51,506 nucleotides of DNA from a virus. Below the pieces are notes generated by a model. The model had not been told where the DNA came from, made no database searches, and saw nothing but the letters and a program-made list of their open reading frames with translations. Positions 37,691 through 47,336 of the stretch are shown piece by piece. Position 1 is the first letter of the stretch; every line of letters starts with the position of its first letter. The stretch is from IMG/VR virus record IMGVR_UViG_3300033984_000393, positions 1 to 51,506 of that record. The stretch is one strand, 5' to 3'. The position numbers and the translations under genes were made by a program.

Positions 37691-37718
37691 GATTTCTTTA
37701 TGATTTTAAAGTTATTTT

Positions 37719-37761
37719 AAAAAAAGACCTGGGTGCTGTTCTGAAGGGAAGCAACCCAGGT
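37719..37761 (-). terminator. strong Rho-independent terminator after the major capsid gene
   Basis: Minus-strand ACCTGGGTTGCT pairs with AGCACCCAGGT (plus 37727-37761, one bulge), followed by CTTTTTTTAAAA. It is 14 nt past the capsid gene stop at 37776. A terminator here would limit downstream transcription relative to the capsid gene. Confidence 0.9.
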
Positions 37762-37775
37762 ACTATTTTTTATTT

Positions 37776-39425
37776 TTAGAATGAACCTCCTGTAACAGGA
37801 TTTCTCATTACAATTTTCAATACTTTAGTTGGATCTTTAACCCAGATACTTGGCATAGTTTGAGTCATAAATACTCTATAACCATTGAAGTTTCCAGAAG
37901 ATGCAAACCCTTGAGATCTACCCATATAGTCCATAGTACCATTTTGATAGAACCATTTCAATTGATTATCCCAAGATAATTTCAACAAGAAGATGTTGTC
38001 ATTTGTGTTATCAGTAATATCAAATACAATAAAGTTGTAAGAAGATAATGGATAACCATCTATAATAGGATTTTCAATATCATTTGTGTGAACATTGTCA
38101 AATGCAGGATTCAATACAAATTTAACATTTGCCAAGAAAGGAATGGTATAACTTGTAAAAGCAAAACCAAAATTCAAGTCCATTGCACTTTTTCCTGAAA
38201 TAGCACCAACACCAGAAGAATCCATGTTAGCAATTAATCCAGTAGAACCACCAATAGTTCCTGAGAAAGCTTCATTTTTAATAGCTTGATTCACCATTCT
38301 CATACCAGCCATACCAGTTTGAACAATAATTTGTCTATTAGGATCTGGTCCTTTGAATTCAACTTTACCATTGTAGAAGTTAAAAATCTCAGATCTAAAC
38401 AACTCTAAGTTGAAAGAACCTTTGTTGTAGATTCTCTTATAAGAGTTATCTAACTGAGACCAAAGACCTACAGACAATCTAATATCATCTGGACCATCTT
38501 GTTTAATTCTACCACCTTGTCCCCACATTAAGTAAGTCTCAATGTCATTAGCTACTTTAGATAAGTGAGCTGCTTCAAGATTAGTTACAAATGATCTGGT
38601 TAAATTACCATTATCATATGATTTTTTAATCCAATCTTTACCCATTGACTTAACCATGTCATCTATCTTAGTAATAGAAGGATCAAGATTTTTATCAAAT
38701 GATCTCCAGATTTCTGTTACAGGAACTGTACCATCTGCATTAAGACCACCTTTCATCATCATGTCAGCACGAGAAGAAATAGAATAGTGTACGTGAGCTT
38801 CAGCACCTCCAACAAAGTTGTAGTACTCTCTGAAACCATTTTGCAATTCTCCAATGTCAGAGAATTTTTCACCATACTCACCTCTTGCAGAACCTTTTCT
38901 GAAAAATTTAGTACCTGGTTTAAGATACTTTTTATCTAAAGTTGCAGTGTTGTTGTTATTTACAAGTTGTACTGTATAGATAAATCCATCTCCAGAAGGA
39001 AGAATGTCTTCACTAGGTACAATGTAAAGTTCAAGACCTTTATATTTGTCATAAGTGATGATATCACCTGATCCAAACATACGTCTGTTAATTTTGATTT
39101 TGAAGTTTGTACCATCAGCTCCTAAAGCTGTTTGTGTAGGTTCAACATCTTCTACAATGTATGGAAGATCTTGTACAATTGGCGTTTGCCATTTATACTC
39201 TCCACGTGCATTGTCTACCATTATGGTGTTTTTACCACCAAAAGATGCCATCTGATAAAGAGGCATTTCAACCTTTTGCGTCATAGCCCATAAATCAACA
39301 GGTCCTAAATCCATAGGTTCTGAAGTTTTAAGCATATTTTGCAAATGGTATGAATCTACATGCGAGCTTACTTTATAAGTAGTGTCACGCAAAAAGAGAC
39401 CATTGTTTAAAACTGGTGTGCTCAT
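37776..39425 (-). CDS. major capsid protein
   Basis: A 549-codon frame starting MSTPVLNNGLFLRDTTYKVS. It is the expected size for a crAss-like HK97-fold capsid protein and lies in the canonical order terminase, portal, scaffold-like, capsid. Internal features fit: SFGGKNTIMVDNARGEYKW early, RRMFGSGDIITYDKYKGLEL, a long helix-and-sheet middle (WGQGGRIKQDGPDDIRLSVG), and a C-terminal GYRVFMTQTMPSIWVKDPTKVL. A strong terminator directly follows. HK97 fold is from family knowledge, not shown here. No proteolytic site was identified. Confidence 0.85.
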   Translation of the reverse strand: MSTPVLNNGLFLRDTTYKVSSHVDSYHLQNMLKTSEPMDLGPVDLWAMTQKVEMPLYQMASFGGKNTIMVDNARGEYKWQTPIVQDLPYIVEDVEPTQTALGADGTNFKIKINRRMFGSGDIITYDKYKGLELYIVPSEDILPSGDGFIYTVQLVNNNNTATLDKKYLKPGTKFFRKGSARGEYGEKFSDIGELQNGFREYYNFVGGAEAHVHYSISSRADMMMKGGLNADGTVPVTEIWRSFDKNLDPSITKIDDMVKSMGKDWIKKSYDNGNLTRSFVTNLEAAHLSKVANDIETYLMWGQGGRIKQDGPDDIRLSVGLWSQLDNSYKRIYNKGSFNLELFRSEIFNFYNGKVEFKGPDPNRQIIVQTGMAGMRMVNQAIKNEAFSGTIGGSTGLIANMDSSGVGAISGKSAMDLNFGFAFTSYTIPFLANVKFVLNPAFDNVHTNDIENPIIDGYPLSSYNFIVFDITDNTNDNIFLLKLSWDNQLKWFYQNGTMDYMGRSQGFASSGNFNGYRVFMTQTMPSIWVKDPTKVLKIVMRNPVTGGSF

Positions 39426-39450
39426 TTGTAATAATTAATTAAGGTTAATG

Positions 39451-40707
39451 TTATCGTTTAAATATATTTGTTTGTCTTGTAATTTTTCTTGATGCTGGTT
39501 TAATATCATCTTCATCTTCATCTCTTGTATAAGAAGAGATCTTACGCGATTCTTCTGTTTTAAGTTTTCTAACTGTTTCAGCTACAACTTCATTTTTTGC
39601 TTGTTTTCTAATGTTTTCTTTATAATCTTCTGGATCAGAAAGTAACCACAATGTTTCTGCAATCAAATCATATCTTGGTTGTTTACCAAACTGATAGTCT
39701 TCTAAAAGTTTACCTAACATATTTGTAGGTCTTCCTGAGATACTTTCATACTTAACAGTTGTAAGTTCATCCCATAACATTTTTTGTCTTTTAGAATCAA
39801 TCTTTACACCATTTAAATCACCAGGTTTTAAAGTTTCATATATGTTGTGCATATATGCTTCTTTTTTTTCTTGCTGTTGTTGTTTAAAATATTCTTGTTG
39901 TGCAAGTTTACCTTTTAACATTTCCTCTTGCAAGTCATCTAGTTTTGGTTTAAATTGATTTGCTTTCTTTTGCAAGTTACCACCATCAATCCATTCTTCA
40001 ATTTGATCTTCAATTAAAGCCTGATCATTGTTACCAAATCCTGTAGCTTGTAAATATTGTCTAACAATCATTTCTTGATGTTCTGGTTGTCTTACATCTA
40101 ACTCACGTACTTCTTCTACATGTGCTAATGCTCTAAACAATCCTTTTAAATCTTGTCCACCTTTAGCAACATACTCTGCAGCATATTGTAATTCTTCTGG
40201 TAGAGATTCAAAAAACTCTTTTGGAGTATTTGCTGCTACATCATTTTTAATACTATCAACATTTGCTGACCACAACTCTTCTACATCTTTTTCAGATAAG
40301 TTTCCTAGATAGTCATCTAATGATTGTTTCTTTTCATCATAATCATCAAAAGCAAACATCTCATTATTCTCAATTCTTTTCTTTAAGAATGATACTAATC
40401 CACTTTTATCTGTTTTACTTCTACCACCTTTTTTCTTAGGTTCATCATCTTCATCAAAATCATCTCCTACTTTAAGTGTTGTATCTAAATCATCTAATGC
40501 TTCATCAGCATCTTCTTTGTCACTCTTCTCATCATTTTTATCTAAAAAATCAAGATTGACTGGTTTGCTATTTGCAGTAAATAAGTTTGGTTTACTTTCT
40601 TCATCATCTGAAGTTACCACACTATCTGCTCCTGGCATAGGTAAAAAATCATCAATGTTATCAATAACAATGTCTTCTACTTGTGATCTGTTGTTTTCTG
40701 TACTCAT
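39451..40707 (-). CDS. scaffold-like acidic protein upstream of capsid gene (418 aa)
   Basis: A 418-codon frame starting MSTENNRSQVEDIVIDNIDD. The first 110 residues are highly acidic (DEEDADEALDDLD-like runs, DDFDEDDEPKKKGG). The rest is predicted helical with coiled-coil regions (LAQQEYFKQQQQEKKEAYM) and ends in a basic tail (ASRKITRQTNIFKR). Position between portal and capsid genes, acidity and helicity are typical of a phage scaffolding protein. The basic C-terminus would bind the capsid shell interior. The function is inferred from position and composition; no scaffold-specific motif exists to confirm it. Confidence 0.7.
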   Translation of the reverse strand: MSTENNRSQVEDIVIDNIDDFLPMPGADSVVTSDDEESKPNLFTANSKPVNLDFLDKNDEKSDKEDADEALDDLDTTLKVGDDFDEDDEPKKKGGRSKTDKSGLVSFLKKRIENNEMFAFDDYDEKKQSLDDYLGNLSEKDVEELWSANVDSIKNDVAANTPKEFFESLPEELQYAAEYVAKGGQDLKGLFRALAHVEEVRELDVRQPEHQEMIVRQYLQATGFGNNDQALIEDQIEEWIDGGNLQKKANQFKPKLDDLQEEMLKGKLAQQEYFKQQQQEKKEAYMHNIYETLKPGDLNGVKIDSKRQKMLWDELTTVKYESISGRPTNMLGKLLEDYQFGKQPRYDLIAETLWLLSDPEDYKENIRKQAKNEVVAETVRKLKTEESRKISSYTRDEDEDDIKPASRKITRQTNIFKR

Positions 40708-40819
40708 GTGTTTACGTTAATTAAATTCTTGTTCTTCTTCATATATAATCTACCAATTAAATCTGAAAGATTTAAGAGTGTGTAATATTTATTTTTACAT
40801 TTTTAATACTATAACGCTA
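40708..40819 (-). promoter_or_regulatory. 112-nt intergenic leader between portal and scaffold-like genes
   Basis: AT-rich gap containing a small inverted repeat AAATCT/AGATTT with a 3-nt loop about 60 nt upstream of the scaffold-like start. No poly-U run follows and no full TAnnTTTG box is seen. It may be a leader or processing site between portal and scaffold transcripts. Confidence 0.3.
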
Positions 40820-43552
40820 TCATTGCTTTTTGTCATATTTATTTTTATTTATTGCTGCAACTTGTAATTGCTTATTAGCAATATTTTCACGCACCTGTAG
40901 TTCTTTATTTTTTAAATTATTTTTTTCTTGATTATTAATTTGCTGATTAATCTCACGTGTTCTATTTAATGACTGATCAACTTCTTTTGCATTTTTCTTA
41001 TCAAGATATTCTAATGTGTCTACATAATCTGATTGTGCATTTGCATTAAGATCCTGAGTAGCAGTATTAACTGCTGCTCTAACTTCAGCCACACGTTCAT
41101 TAGATTCTCTATTAAACTGATTTTGTTCAGCTTCAAATTTCATCTTAGCATCTTGTCTTTCAGTTTCTGCTTGCTCTTGCATTTGAATATTTTGTTGTTG
41201 AGCTTGTTGATCTTCTTGACGTTGTTTGTTAACTTTTTCCTCAATAGCTTTAAGAGTATGATCAATTTCAGCAAGTGAATCAGCTTTAATAAGATTACCT
41301 AAATCATAGATAGATGCACCAGCAGTATTATTTGATATAGCAAGTGATCTTATTTGCTCAGTGATTTGTTTTTGATTTACCTTGGTTGATGTAAACACAT
41401 TTAATTCTCTGGCTAATAAATCTGTACCATTAATTTGAAAATTAACTTTTTCATCAAGAGATGTTACATATTGTAATCTTAAACTAGGTTTTGTACTATT
41501 ATAATATTGAGCAAGATCAGTACGCATCTGATGTACTCTTGGCATTAAATATTCAGAGTGGTTTACAAAATACATTTCTGTTTGAGAGTAACTCATATTT
41601 ATTGCTTGCTCTACACCTGTAGCAGTTTCTTGTGCATTTGTTGCACCCATACGCTGAGGTGTAAGACCTATTACTTCAAATGCTTGTTGTTTAAAATAAT
41701 TAGATAATTGTATTCTTGACATTAATCTATTTGTCTGTTCAAGGTTAAGAACTTGGTAATGCTGGAAGTTTAATCCATTTTCAGTATTTGTAATAGATGT
41801 ATCTAAAGGTAACATTTGAAAATCTTTCATTGCTACATATGCTTTAGCTAAATTGTTCTTACCCCAATCTTCACCCATTGAGTGACGTGGTAATGCATTC
41901 TGATCTAACATAATTACTGTACCTAATTCGTCTACTAGGATATCTGCTATTTGATTGTTAGTAAGATTGTATCCAATTTGAAATGGTTTCATTTTATCTA
42001 CCATGGATCTTGATCTACTGTTTCTGTCATGAAACACTGAACCTTCTACTGGTAACTTGCAACCATATAAAGTGTTATCACCTTTAAATTGAAATCTAAG
42101 TGGATGAACATTTAAGTATAATGGTTTGAATCCCATGTTATCATTGTTACCATAGAATGATGGTCTATTAGGACCAATCTTAACACCACCCCATACTTGG
42201 TTAATCCATATCCAATCTACATGATCACCAAACATAAGTGTATCTTTAGATTTTCCTTTTATAACAGAGTTGTCATATAAAGGTTTTTCAGTTGCTTTAA
42301 AATTCTCATCAACAATCATTTGATGCATCATACCTTGTTCATCAATAGTAGTCAAATGTCCAAGCATTCTTTGAGATTTCCAATATGCAGTAGTAACACG
42401 TAGTAATGAATAATTACTAAAGTCCATTAAATCTTCAGACTCATTAAGTATTCTATAAATAATATCATCTCCTGTATTAAGAGTAGCATCTCTATGTGCT
42501 AAGAATTGACGCATGCCTAATGAAGGACCTTCAACATTCCAGTCATGTGATCTTGTAGAGTCATAAAATGAACCATCATTTTGTACACCAGGTAAAGCAT
42601 AACCTGCAGATTTTACAGGATATATTGCTTCTAATTGTTGTAATTCATCTTTATCCATCATGTAACCATATCTATCAACAATGTCAGATATAGTCATTAA
42701 GTCTACTCTACCTACCCAGTTAGATTGAGATACATATCTTGCTTCAGGTGATTTGTGATAAAAAGTTAAAACAGGATTCCATACTTCAACATCATAATCA
42801 TCTTCATTCATTTTTAAATGCCAAAATTCTCTATCAGTAATAAGCATATCTCTAAATGCCATATTCTCTAACTCTTTCATGTAGAACCTTTCAGTATCAA
42901 CAGCATGCTGATGACCTGCCCATTGTTCAATCATTGATCTATAATCTTTTTTAAAAAATTGTTCAATTTCAGGAAGAGTTTTAATGCTGTCTGGCGATGA
43001 CATTTGTTGTGCTTGTTGAGCTTGCTCAGGATCATTAAAATCTAATCCCATTTTAGAAATGTTCTCTTGCATTTTTTGTTCACCATATGCCATAAGAGTT
43101 TCTTCTATCATTCCTCTTTTAGCATCAAGCATCTCATTAAAAGAAGTATCATCTACTGCACGATAAGTAATTTTATCATTTCTTTTAGCAAACTCTCCTG
43201 TAAGTACATTAATAACATTAGGTATAATAGGAAAGAATTTTAATTCAAATGCAGATACATCTTCTTGTGTAAGTGTATCAATTAAATCAGCATACTCATT
43301 ATTTTCTTCAACAATATAATCTGTCTTGTCTATAATACCATTTGCTAATTTATAGTTTTTAAGCAGTCTTCTTGCATTACGTCTAATTTGTTTAAGACCT
43401 TGCATTTCCAACCAGTCAAGATTCCATGCTGCCCATTGTTCATTTTTCTGAGAAGCTAATAAAAATTGTACAGGTTGAGTAAGTGTACCCATTCTGTTAT
43501 ATTCTGTAGTTGCTCCTGCTTTAAGTTGTAATGCATTATATAATTTTGGCAT
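40820..43552 (-). CDS. portal protein
   Basis: A 910-codon frame directly downstream of the terminase gene (11 nt), in crAss-like order. The length fits the large portals of this group. The N-terminal half shows portal-like features (QWAAWNLDWLEMQGLKQIRRN; LTGEFAKRNDKITYRAVDD). The C-terminal 150 residues, about 760-910, are a long Gln/Glu/Asn-rich coiled coil (KQRQEDQQAQQQNIQMQEQ), consistent with the helical barrel and crown seen in some podovirus portals. No catalytic residues. The assignment rests on gene order and size plus general composition. Confidence 0.8.
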   Translation of the reverse strand: MPKLYNALQLKAGATTEYNRMGTLTQPVQFLLASQKNEQWAAWNLDWLEMQGLKQIRRNARRLLKNYKLANGIIDKTDYIVEENNEYADLIDTLTQEDVSAFELKFFPIIPNVINVLTGEFAKRNDKITYRAVDDTSFNEMLDAKRGMIEETLMAYGEQKMQENISKMGLDFNDPEQAQQAQQMSSPDSIKTLPEIEQFFKKDYRSMIEQWAGHQHAVDTERFYMKELENMAFRDMLITDREFWHLKMNEDDYDVEVWNPVLTFYHKSPEARYVSQSNWVGRVDLMTISDIVDRYGYMMDKDELQQLEAIYPVKSAGYALPGVQNDGSFYDSTRSHDWNVEGPSLGMRQFLAHRDATLNTGDDIIYRILNESEDLMDFSNYSLLRVTTAYWKSQRMLGHLTTIDEQGMMHQMIVDENFKATEKPLYDNSVIKGKSKDTLMFGDHVDWIWINQVWGGVKIGPNRPSFYGNNDNMGFKPLYLNVHPLRFQFKGDNTLYGCKLPVEGSVFHDRNSRSRSMVDKMKPFQIGYNLTNNQIADILVDELGTVIMLDQNALPRHSMGEDWGKNNLAKAYVAMKDFQMLPLDTSITNTENGLNFQHYQVLNLEQTNRLMSRIQLSNYFKQQAFEVIGLTPQRMGATNAQETATGVEQAINMSYSQTEMYFVNHSEYLMPRVHQMRTDLAQYYNSTKPSLRLQYVTSLDEKVNFQINGTDLLARELNVFTSTKVNQKQITEQIRSLAISNNTAGASIYDLGNLIKADSLAEIDHTLKAIEEKVNKQRQEDQQAQQQNIQMQEQAETERQDAKMKFEAEQNQFNRESNERVAEVRAAVNTATQDLNANAQSDYVDTLEYLDKKNAKEVDQSLNRTREINQQINNQEKNNLKNKELQVRENIANKQLQVAAINKNKYDKKQ

Positions 43553-43563
43553 AACTTTATTTT

Positions 43564-45777
43564 TTATTTCATGTTTTTAAATGGACTGTGTGGTTTTTTC
43601 ATCTTGTCATCTTTACTAAATAATTTACCACTTTCTCTACCCATATGACGAAAAGGGCTCACTTGTAATTTAGCATAATTATTTGACTTTTGCAAATTAT
43701 CATCTTCTCTTTCAACACGTTTAGTATATCCTCTATTAGATTCTTGCACTTTTGCAAATGCAACCATTGCACAAAATGCAACTAATCTATCCACGTTGAG
43801 TCCTTCTCTATATGCTTGCATTTCTTTTAACAACATTATATCAGGAATCCTTTCAATACCATATGTAGTTTTTACAATAGTACCATCTGGTTTTGTTTCA
43901 TGATCAAGTTCTTCTTCTATAAATTGCTGGGCATATGATACAAGATTTGTTTTAAATAATGTACTAACATTTCTCCAACCATATTCTTGAAATACATTTG
44001 TATTACTTTGCAATTCTTTTAAGAATAATATTTGACTTTTTGGTACTAAATATTTTTGCTTACGTTTAGCAATCATATATTGAATAAACAAACTAATATT
44101 ATTTTCTACAACTGTCCAAGCATTATACCATTCTATAATTAATTCTAATCTCTCATGTGTTTTATTTAAATCATCAAATCTACCACACCATGCTGCAACA
44201 ATTTTATCACGTTCTATGTATGAATCTATTGAACCATCAGCTTTATGTTTTGTAATTTCTTGTGATGTCTTGTATACAAAGATGGAACATAGTGAGTCTG
44301 AGGTAGTTGTCTTTCCTTCTGCAACAGGGTCAATAGATGCATAGTACATTCCAAAAGTAGGATCTTTTGCAGGTCTTTCCCAAACTACCAGTACACCTTC
44401 TTTATTTTCTGTTTTTGCTGATATAGGAAATTCTGCTATAGGAATCTTTTTAGATTCTTTTGCAATAATTGTATTAGTTTCATCTCTTGATAAATCTAAA
44501 AATTCTTTAAAATATGCACCATCTTCAATTCTTCTTATTTGTGATACAACTAATGCAGGATTAAATTTAGCAGCTTTTCTACTAGCAAACGCTTCTTCAA
44601 TATTAGTAGGGTGTTGAGAAATACGTAATTGATAATCATCAGGTTTAAGATCTTTTTTCCATTGGATCCTTGCATTTTTAATCATCTCTAAAGCTTCTTC
44701 TACTTTAGAATTACCATAGGTATCTATACATGGCATCATTGACCATTGTTCTGGAATAAATAAACCACATTGACCTATGGTTCCTTTATCATCTAAAAGA
44801 TTAGTTTCAACAGCTAATATATCTTTACTGTTTGGCATCATTAACATTTCTCTTAGTGGCTCACATTGTTCTAAGTTTCCCACAGATCCTGCTGCAACAA
44901 ATTGTCCAGTATAGACCATACCAGATTTCATAGCAGGCAAAAGATATTCTAATGTTTGATTCATTTTAGGAGCAATACCTGCCTCCTCATGAAAGAAAAA
45001 AGTACAAGGACCTCCTACACCATTTGTAGGATCTTTGTCTAGTATAAGTCCTAAGATTACAGATTTTAAACCTATATCTCTTTTTCTACCACCTTGATTT
45101 ATTTCAATCTTTTGTTCCCAGTTAAAAATCTTATCTGGAGTACATGGTCTATACCAAGCAGTATATGTATTAAGAAAGTTTCTGTATTCTTCAAGAAATC
45201 TCCATGTACCTTTTTCACCAATATAATCTTTTAAAGATCCTGCCATTTTATTAATAGAACCTTCTTCAAACCAAAAGTAATTTATCATTTTACCACCATG
45301 ATAATAACTAGAAGCTATCTGACGTTTTTTTAATATCAATGCATGTTTAGAACTATGTTTACCAATTTCTTCATACAATGCCATATGATACTGTACATCT
45401 CTAACATCAGCAAATCCAAATTTAGATATTTCTTTATTATATATAGGTAAAAAATTTAACCACATGTAATAATCTCTTGAGAGATACCATGTATTTTTTG
45501 CATTCTTATATATAACACCATATCTACATTTAGCTTTTTCAGCATCCCAGTATGTAATATAATCTTTAGAACGCATAGGTGCAAAACAATACACCTTGTT
45601 ATTCTTATCAAAATTTTTTGATTGTTGATTAAACTTTAATGATGTTTCATCAAAGTTATATTTACCTGGTTCTTTAAATAAAGACCACATAAATTTTACA
45701 AATTCTTCTCTTGTTTCAAAATCAGTTTGGGACCATACATCTATAGCATCATCATATGTTGGTACAGATATATACAT
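43564..45777 (-). CDS. terL: terminase large subunit
   Basis: A 737-codon frame. The ATPase part has a Walker-A-like KKRQIASSYYHGGK near 152 (atypical, without a classical GxxxxGKT) and a Walker-B-like TFFFHEEAG near 260. The nuclease part begins near 479 with SIDPVAEG (first RNase H-fold Asp), then VVENNIS and a late Asp/Glu set (NVDRLVAF near 662). It packages DNA through the portal encoded just downstream. The stop of the 63-aa gene overlaps its start by one base. The conserved order with portal and capsid makes the call secure, though the unusual Walker A deserves alignment. Confidence 0.9.
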   Translation of the reverse strand: MYISVPTYDDAIDVWSQTDFETREEFVKFMWSLFKEPGKYNFDETSLKFNQQSKNFDKNNKVYCFAPMRSKDYITYWDAEKAKCRYGVIYKNAKNTWYLSRDYYMWLNFLPIYNKEISKFGFADVRDVQYHMALYEEIGKHSSKHALILKKRQIASSYYHGGKMINYFWFEEGSINKMAGSLKDYIGEKGTWRFLEEYRNFLNTYTAWYRPCTPDKIFNWEQKIEINQGGRKRDIGLKSVILGLILDKDPTNGVGGPCTFFFHEEAGIAPKMNQTLEYLLPAMKSGMVYTGQFVAAGSVGNLEQCEPLREMLMMPNSKDILAVETNLLDDKGTIGQCGLFIPEQWSMMPCIDTYGNSKVEEALEMIKNARIQWKKDLKPDDYQLRISQHPTNIEEAFASRKAAKFNPALVVSQIRRIEDGAYFKEFLDLSRDETNTIIAKESKKIPIAEFPISAKTENKEGVLVVWERPAKDPTFGMYYASIDPVAEGKTTTSDSLCSIFVYKTSQEITKHKADGSIDSYIERDKIVAAWCGRFDDLNKTHERLELIIEWYNAWTVVENNISLFIQYMIAKRKQKYLVPKSQILFLKELQSNTNVFQEYGWRNVSTLFKTNLVSYAQQFIEEELDHETKPDGTIVKTTYGIERIPDIMLLKEMQAYREGLNVDRLVAFCAMVAFAKVQESNRGYTKRVEREDDNLQKSNNYAKLQVSPFRHMGRESGKLFSKDDKMKKPHSPFKNMK

Positions 45778-45968
45778 TATGATTTATTTGGAAATTCAAA
45801 ATCAAATAACTGTATCAGTAAACTTTCAAAAGAAGGGTCTCTATATACTCTGTGTGTAGGCTCAGTACCATTCCAATATGCTGAATGATCATCTCTATTA
45901 AATGCTGTCCAAACTTCTGTGTTGTGATTATAATGAAATAACCAGTTGTATAATTGTTCTTTTTCCAT
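45777..45968 (-). CDS. 63-aa hypothetical protein before terminase
   Basis: A 63-codon frame, MEKEQLYNWLFHYNHNTEVW..., rich in Trp, Tyr and Asn and acidic overall. It overlaps the terminase start by one nucleotide and follows the 171-aa gene by 5 nt, so translation is likely coupled. Size and place might suit a small terminase-associated factor, but I recognise no DNA-binding motif. Confidence 0.65.
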   Translation of the reverse strand: MEKEQLYNWLFHYNHNTEVWTAFNRDDHSAYWNGTEPTHRVYRDPSFESLLIQLFDFEFPNKS

Positions 45969-45973
45969 AATAT

Positions 45974-46489
45974 TTACATTTGATCGTATCCTAAGTTTTG
46001 TCCTCCTCTTACAGAACCTTGTTGTTCTTCCATTAAATCTTTATAAGCTCCTCTAAATGAAAGTCTTATATTTTCAAATTTTGCAGCAGCATTTACAATA
46101 GAGTTTATATTTCCATCTCTACCATCTGTTATTTCATTAGTACCCATGTAACTGGCTAGTTTATCTAACATAGCTTTAATACCCATGTATGCACGAAATG
46201 TTGGAGTTTGGTATAATGTTTCACAAAGTCTTTTAGCATCAATAACAGCATCATCCTCCAAACTAAAAGTGATAGCAAGCTGCGAGAGTATAAGGTCTTC
46301 TTTTTCATGTTCAATTGTGTCAAAAAATGGATTTAAATCTGGATTAGGACAAGTCATATAAAATAAGTATGCATACACATTATGATAGTCTTCTGGATAA
46401 TAATCCATTATGACTTTAAGATCTTTTAATGTGTAACAATGTTCTGTTGGTACTACTGCACCATTTTGTATATCAAATAATTTTATCAT
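45974..46489 (-). CDS. 171-aa protein next to terminase, unknown
   Basis: A 171-codon frame starting MIKLFDIQNGAVVPTEHCYT. It is mostly helical, with a C-terminal Gly-rich tail (EEQQGSVRGGQNLGYDQM). It resembles a T4-like/crAss-like small structural-region protein of similar size but I cannot name it. Its ATG overlaps the stop of the PD-(D/E)XK nuclease gene. A terminase small-subunit role is possible from location but there is no HTH evidence. Confidence 0.6.
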   Translation of the reverse strand: MIKLFDIQNGAVVPTEHCYTLKDLKVIMDYYPEDYHNVYAYLFYMTCPNPDLNPFFDTIEHEKEDLILSQLAITFSLEDDAVIDAKRLCETLYQTPTFRAYMGIKAMLDKLASYMGTNEITDGRDGNINSIVNAAAKFENIRLSFRGAYKDLMEEQQGSVRGGQNLGYDQM

Positions 46490-47334
46490 TATTTTTTCTT
46501 TACTTTATCTTTATTAGTTTCATACCATTTAAGTACTGCCATTACTTCATTTTTTAAATAAGGCATTTCATATATTTCAATTTCTCTAATGATAGGTTCA
46601 TTGTTTTCTGACAGCTTTGTGATAGGATATCCAAATTCATCTGGTTGATCTTCTTCTTCAAAACTTATATGGTGTATAATAAGATTTCCTGCTTTTAAAG
46701 TAGGGTTATGCTTCAATATAATATACATATAAATACTGAGTTGTAAATTATAATGGTTTAAATTACAATCATCCATGTGAGCTACAGGACCTATCATTTT
46801 TTTTGATATACCTTCCCAGTTTACAAAAGAAGTTTTATCTATTTTTTTATTAGTCTTGTAATCAGTTATATGCACAGTATCATTCACTACCTCTACTAGA
46901 TCAGATTGACCGCATATGCCAGCAGACTTTAAGTATACCATATGCTCAGGATATATACCATTGATTAACTTCTGTAAAGGAGCTAACTTTTTTCCTGTAC
47001 CATCTAACAAAGGTTTAATAACAGGAAGTTCTACTTCATGTCTAACAATAGTATTACATCCTACTATGTCTTGTTCTCTTTGATCATGATACCAGTTACC
47101 TAATGTACATGCTCTATCTGATTCTTTTTTCCAAGCTTTTTGTATAGCTTCTACAGTCATGCCTTTCCACTTGTTATCTTTCTTTCTATTTAATGAACAT
47201 CTTTCTGCAATTGCTTTAGAATCAAAAGGTTGTTTTAATACTCCAAGTAACGTAGTTACAGATACCCATTTAGTTTTATCTTCTGGATCTAATGACACAT
47301 ATGAATGTGTTTCTGCTTCAAATATTATTGCCAT
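46489..47334 (-). CDS. PD-(D/E)XK (RecB/Cas4-like) nuclease
   Basis: A 281-codon frame. Motifs in order: His near 82 in LGNWYHDQRE, Asp near 143 in GQSDLVEV, DYK near 156-158 in HITDYKTNK, and a QxxxY-type helix NLQLSIYMYI near 194. This set is typical of the PD-(D/E)XK exonuclease superfamily, and nucleases of this type are known in crAss-like genomes near the terminase. It probably works in DNA processing or recombination around packaging. It ends overlapping the 171-aa gene and is preceded by 2 nt from the 161-aa gene. Confidence 0.85.
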   Translation of the reverse strand: MAIIFEAETHSYVSLDPEDKTKWVSVTTLLGVLKQPFDSKAIAERCSLNRKKDNKWKGMTVEAIQKAWKKESDRACTLGNWYHDQREQDIVGCNTIVRHEVELPVIKPLLDGTGKKLAPLQKLINGIYPEHMVYLKSAGICGQSDLVEVVNDTVHITDYKTNKKIDKTSFVNWEGISKKMIGPVAHMDDCNLNHYNLQLSIYMYIILKHNPTLKAGNLIIHHISFEEEDQPDEFGYPITKLSENNEPIIREIEIYEMPYLKNEVMAVLKWYETNKDKVKKK

Positions 47335-47336
47335 AT

